Shown: positions 14,521 to 16,857 of the stretch, in pieces
How the letters are laid out: each line of letters opens with the position of its first letter
Numbering within the stretch: the stretch's first letter is position 1
Source of the DNA: CAZUHK01 sp964620345
Lineage (GTDB): Bacteria > Planctomycetota > Phycisphaerae > Phycisphaerales > Zrk34
Length of the DNA stretch: 16,857 nt
Direction of reading: 5' to 3'
Assembly: GCA_964620345.1 (NCBI GenBank)
Contig: CAZUHK010000046.1
Location: 1 to 16,857, forward strand
Made by a program: the position numbers and the translations under genes
Notes under the pieces: model-generated
What the model was told of the DNA's origin: nothing
Seen by the model: only the letters and a program-made list of their open reading frames with translations
Databases searched by the model: none

Positions 14521-15447
14521 ATGGGTCTTTTCCGCAGCGCTTTCAAGCAAGTCACCAAGGGCCTGTCCAAGACCCGCGATGTGTTCGTCGGCGGGCTTCG
14601 CTCGATGCTCGCCGGCCGGCAGCTCGACGAAGATCTGCTGGACGACCTCGAACGCCGGCTGATCGAATCCGACATCGGCGTGCAAACGACGATGCGCCTG
14701 ATCGACGAGCTGCGCGACGCCTACAAAGCCAAACGCATCAAGACCGGCGACGAGGTGCTGGATTACCTCAAGCAACACATGGCCGACTACTGGCCGCAGG
14801 CGGATCGGCAGATTCACTTCGCCCAGTCCGGCCCGACGGTGATCCTCGTCGCGGGGATCAACGGCGCGGGTAAGACCACGAGCATCGCGAAGATCGCCAA
14901 GGCCCTGCGTGATGAGGATCGCAGCGTGATGCTCGCGGCGTGCGACACGTTCCGGGCCGCGGCGGTCGAGCAGTTGGAAATCTGGTCGGGCCGGCTGGGC
15001 GTGGAGATCGTCAAGGGCAAGCAGGGCGGTGATCCCGCGGCCGTGGCGTTCGACGCCTGCGACGCGGCGCTGAAGCGCGGCATCGACGTGCTGCTGGTCG
15101 ACACCGCCGGCCGGCTGCACACCCAGGAACATCTGATGCGCCAATTGACCAAGATCCGCGATGTATGTGCGCGGAAGATCCCCGGCGCCCCGCACGAAGT
15201 CATGCTCGTGCTCGATGCGACGACCGGGCAGAACGCCATTCAGCAGGCCAAGCTGTTCAAGCAGGCGATCGACGTGACCGGCCTGTTCCTCGCGAAGCTC
15301 GACGGCACGGCCAAGGGCGGCATCGTCGTGGCCATCCGCGAGCAGGTGGCGATTCCCGTGAAGTTAATCGGCGTGGGCGAAACCCCCGACGATGTCGAGC
15401 CGTTCGACCCGCCAAAGTTCGTCGAGGCGATGTTCGCCGAGGCATGA
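14521..15447 (+). CDS. ftsY: Signal recognition particle receptor FtsY
   Basis: This 308-aa SRP GTPase docks SRP-bound ribosomes at the membrane for co-translational insertion. The NG domain is complete: N-domain helices up to about residue 100, G1 GINGAGKTT (about 113-121), DTFRAAAVEQL (from about 142), G3 DTAGR (about 194-198), AKLDGTAKGG (from about 259) and GVGETPDDVEPFDP near the end. The usual TKLD is AKLD here, a tolerated change. The long acidic A domain of E. coli FtsY is absent, as in many bacteria, and membrane binding would rest on the N-terminal helix (MGLFRSAFKQVTKGL). The ATG at 14521 gives this classic start; an upstream in-frame TTG at 14500 is less likely. It lies 66 nt after nusB. 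Confidence 0.96.
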   Translation: MGLFRSAFKQVTKGLSKTRDVFVGGLRSMLAGRQLDEDLLDDLERRLIESDIGVQTTMRLIDELRDAYKAKRIKTGDEVLDYLKQHMADYWPQADRQIHFAQSGPTVILVAGINGAGKTTSIAKIAKALRDEDRSVMLAACDTFRAAAVEQLEIWSGRLGVEIVKGKQGGDPAAVAFDACDAALKRGIDVLLVDTAGRLHTQEHLMRQLTKIRDVCARKIPGAPHEVMLVLDATTGQNAIQQAKLFKQAIDVTGLFLAKLDGTAKGGIVVAIREQVAIPVKLIGVGETPDDVEPFDPPKFVEAMFAEA

Positions 15448-15516
15448 TCGCCGCCGTCCGGCTGCGCCAAATTACCCAGCACCGCCGGCCTCATCGCAAT
15501 ATCACACAGCGAAGCA

Positions 15517-15545
15517 TTGACCCCATCGCCTGTGCGGGGGATACT
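15517..15545 (+). promoter_or_regulatory. Sigma70-like promoter for the second phosphatase
   Basis: TTGACC (15517-15522) is followed after exactly 17 bp by GATACT (15540-15545). The predicted start near 15552 leaves a leader of about 44 nt before the GTG at 15596. This is the best promoter match in the window. Confidence 0.6.
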
Positions 15546-15595
15546 GATTGTGTTGCATGTCCGTTGGGTAGCTCCAAGGGTTGGGGTGCATTGCC

Positions 15596-16855
15596 GTGAG
15601 CGAGACCAGCTTGGCCGAAGATCATAAGCTGTGGCGTATCCTTGAGGTAACGCGTGGTTTGAGCGCACCGACGGATCTGCAGACCCTCCTGAGCGAAGTC
15701 ATCGACGCGGCACGCGAGGTGCTCGGCGCCGACCGCGGCACGGTGTTTCTCTTCGACGGCGCGACCGATGAGCTCTACTCGACCGTCGCCACCGGGGCCA
15801 AGGAAATTCGCTTTCCCGCCAGCGCGGGCATCGCCGGACAATGTGCGATGCAGCGGCAAGTGGTGAACGTGCCCGACTGTTACGCCGACCCGCGCTTCAA
15901 CCAGGAGATCGATCGCAAGACCGGCTACCGCACGCGCTGCTCGTTGACCGTGCCTTTGATCGGTTTTGATGATTCGTTGGTCGGCGTGATGCAGGTGCTC
16001 AACAAGCAGAGCGACTGCCCGTTCGATGAATCGGATGAAAACCTGGCCGTGGTCCTGGCTGCGCAGTGTGCGGTGGCGTTGCAGCGGGCCCGGCTGATCG
16101 AAGAGCATGTGGTCAAGGAGAAGATGGAGCGCGACCTGGCGCTGGCCCGCGAGATTCAGGCCGGCGTGCTGCCCCGGGTCATCCCGCAGGTGGCCGGCTA
16201 TCAGATCGCCGCGTGGAGCGAGTCGGCCGACGAGACCGGCGGCGACATCTACGACGTCATCCGCATCCCCGACGACGGCGTGTGCCTGCTCATGGGCGAC
16301 GCGACCGGCCACGGCATCGGCCCGGCGCTGAGCGTCACGCAGGTCCGCGCGATGCTCCGCATGGCCACGCGCCTCGGCGGCAAGCTCGACGATGTGGTCA
16401 CGCACGTGAACAACCAGCTCGCCGAAGACCTGCCGAGCAATCGCTTTGTCACCGCGTTCATCGGCGAGCTGGAGCCGACCCGGCACCGCGTGGCCTACCA
16501 CGCCGGCGGGCAGGGGCCGCTGCTGCACTATCGCGCGGCCGGCGATCAATGCATCTGGCTCGACGCCTCGACCATGCCGCTGGGCATCATGCCCGATCTG
16601 CCGCTGGACGCCCCGCCGCCGATCGACCTGCAGCCCGGTGACATCCTCGGCCTGCTGTCCGATGGCATCTACGAGTACGCCGACCCCGCCGGCCAGCAGT
16701 TCGGCGAGGACGGCGTCGCCGCCGTCATCCGCCGTCACGCCGCCGGGCCCATGGACGAGCTGATCCAGCAGATCCGTGCCGCCGTCGTCGCCCACGCCAA
16801 CGGCGCGCCGCAGTTGGACGACATGACCATCGTGCTGGTCAAGCGGGACGGTTGA
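15596..16855 (+). CDS. GAF-SpoIIE (RsbU-type) serine phosphatase
   Basis: This 419-aa cytoplasmic phosphatase has an N-terminal GAF domain (about residues 18-168) ending in an NKFDE-type motif (NK, then F-x3-DE), known from cyclic-nucleotide-binding GAF domains. A short helical linker (EKMERDLALAREIQAGVLPR) leads to a complete PPM/SpoIIE domain with metal-binding aspartates in GGDIYDV (about 214), GDATGHGIG (about 234), LSDGIYEYAD (about 355) and LDDMTIVLV (about 407). It likely acts on a STAS-type antagonist in a partner-switching pathway. The GTG at 15596 is preferred; GGGGTG at 15583-15588 may serve as Shine-Dalgarno, and an in-frame TTG at 15581 is an alternative. The stop lies 2 nt from the window end, so a downstream partner gene may follow. 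Confidence 0.92.
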   Translation: MSETSLAEDHKLWRILEVTRGLSAPTDLQTLLSEVIDAAREVLGADRGTVFLFDGATDELYSTVATGAKEIRFPASAGIAGQCAMQRQVVNVPDCYADPRFNQEIDRKTGYRTRCSLTVPLIGFDDSLVGVMQVLNKQSDCPFDESDENLAVVLAAQCAVALQRARLIEEHVVKEKMERDLALAREIQAGVLPRVIPQVAGYQIAAWSESADETGGDIYDVIRIPDDGVCLLMGDATGHGIGPALSVTQVRAMLRMATRLGGKLDDVVTHVNNQLAEDLPSNRFVTAFIGELEPTRHRVAYHAGGQGPLLHYRAAGDQCIWLDASTMPLGIMPDLPLDAPPPIDLQPGDILGLLSDGIYEYADPAGQQFGEDGVAAVIRRHAAGPMDELIQQIRAAVVAHANGAPQLDDMTIVLVKRDG

Positions 16856-16857
16856 GC

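Noticed and set aside
15491..16795. Minus-strand open frame (434 codons) opposite the second phosphatase
   Set aside because: Shadow of a gene with all SpoIIE-phosphatase motifs; no features of its own.

Overview
The window is about 16.9 kb of GC-rich bacterial chromosome, densely coded, with no rRNA, tRNA, CRISPR array, transposase or phage gene visible. The gene mix and protein styles suggest a member of the Planctomycetota, perhaps class Phycisphaerae: a free-standing domain resembling the C-terminus of B12-dependent ribonucleotide reductase, several lineage-type hypothetical proteins, two GAF-SpoIIE phosphatases, and a ribH-nusB pair next to ftsY. That placement is inference from gene content; no rRNA or other phylogenetic marker was compared.

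Layout. (1) Positions 74-1873, minus strand: hslV (peptidase of the HslUV protease) followed by galK (galactokinase). hslU is not in the window. (2) 1874-2226: a 353-bp divergent regulatory region with palindromes and a sigma70-like promoter. (3) 2128-3513: a compact transcription unit of a 251-aa unknown protein and a 130-aa protein matching the NrdJ C-terminal domain, closed by a hairpin-plus-T-run terminator. (4) 3579-7091: a secreted TPR protein followed by a PocR-like/GAF/SpoIIE phosphatase. (5) 7190-7477: a small charged protein, convergent with trpC (7496-8305, minus). (6) 8295-12642: a CPBP-family membrane protease, then four lipoprotein genes in the order LpoB-like, COG3014-like, YcfL-like, LpoB-like, then a small coiled-coil protein. 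(7) 12739-13269: a DJ-1/PfpI protein. (8) 13274-13368: a large imperfect inverted repeat built of octamers. (9) 13427-15447: ribH, nusB and ftsY. (10) 15596-16855: a second GAF-SpoIIE phosphatase behind a good sigma70-like promoter.

How the genes fit together. The most striking block is 9205-12263, an envelope lipoprotein cassette. In E. coli, ycfL lies directly upstream of lpoB, whose product activates the peptidoglycan synthase PBP1B. Here the same ycfL-lpoB order is kept with a 4-nt overlap, a COG3014-type lipoprotein is added upstream, and a second LpoB paralogue comes first, so two paralogues flank the other two genes. An intramembrane protease gene overlaps the first gene by 8 nt. The two SpoIIE phosphatases imply partner-switching signalling, but no kinase or STAS antagonist is encoded nearby. 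The ribH-nusB-ftsY group is housekeeping (riboflavin synthesis, transcription antitermination, protein targeting). The non-coding features most worth following up are the octamer inverted repeat before ribH, a related-looking decayed repeat across the nusB 3' end, and the palindromes near the starts of hslV, the small charged protein and the DJ-1 gene.
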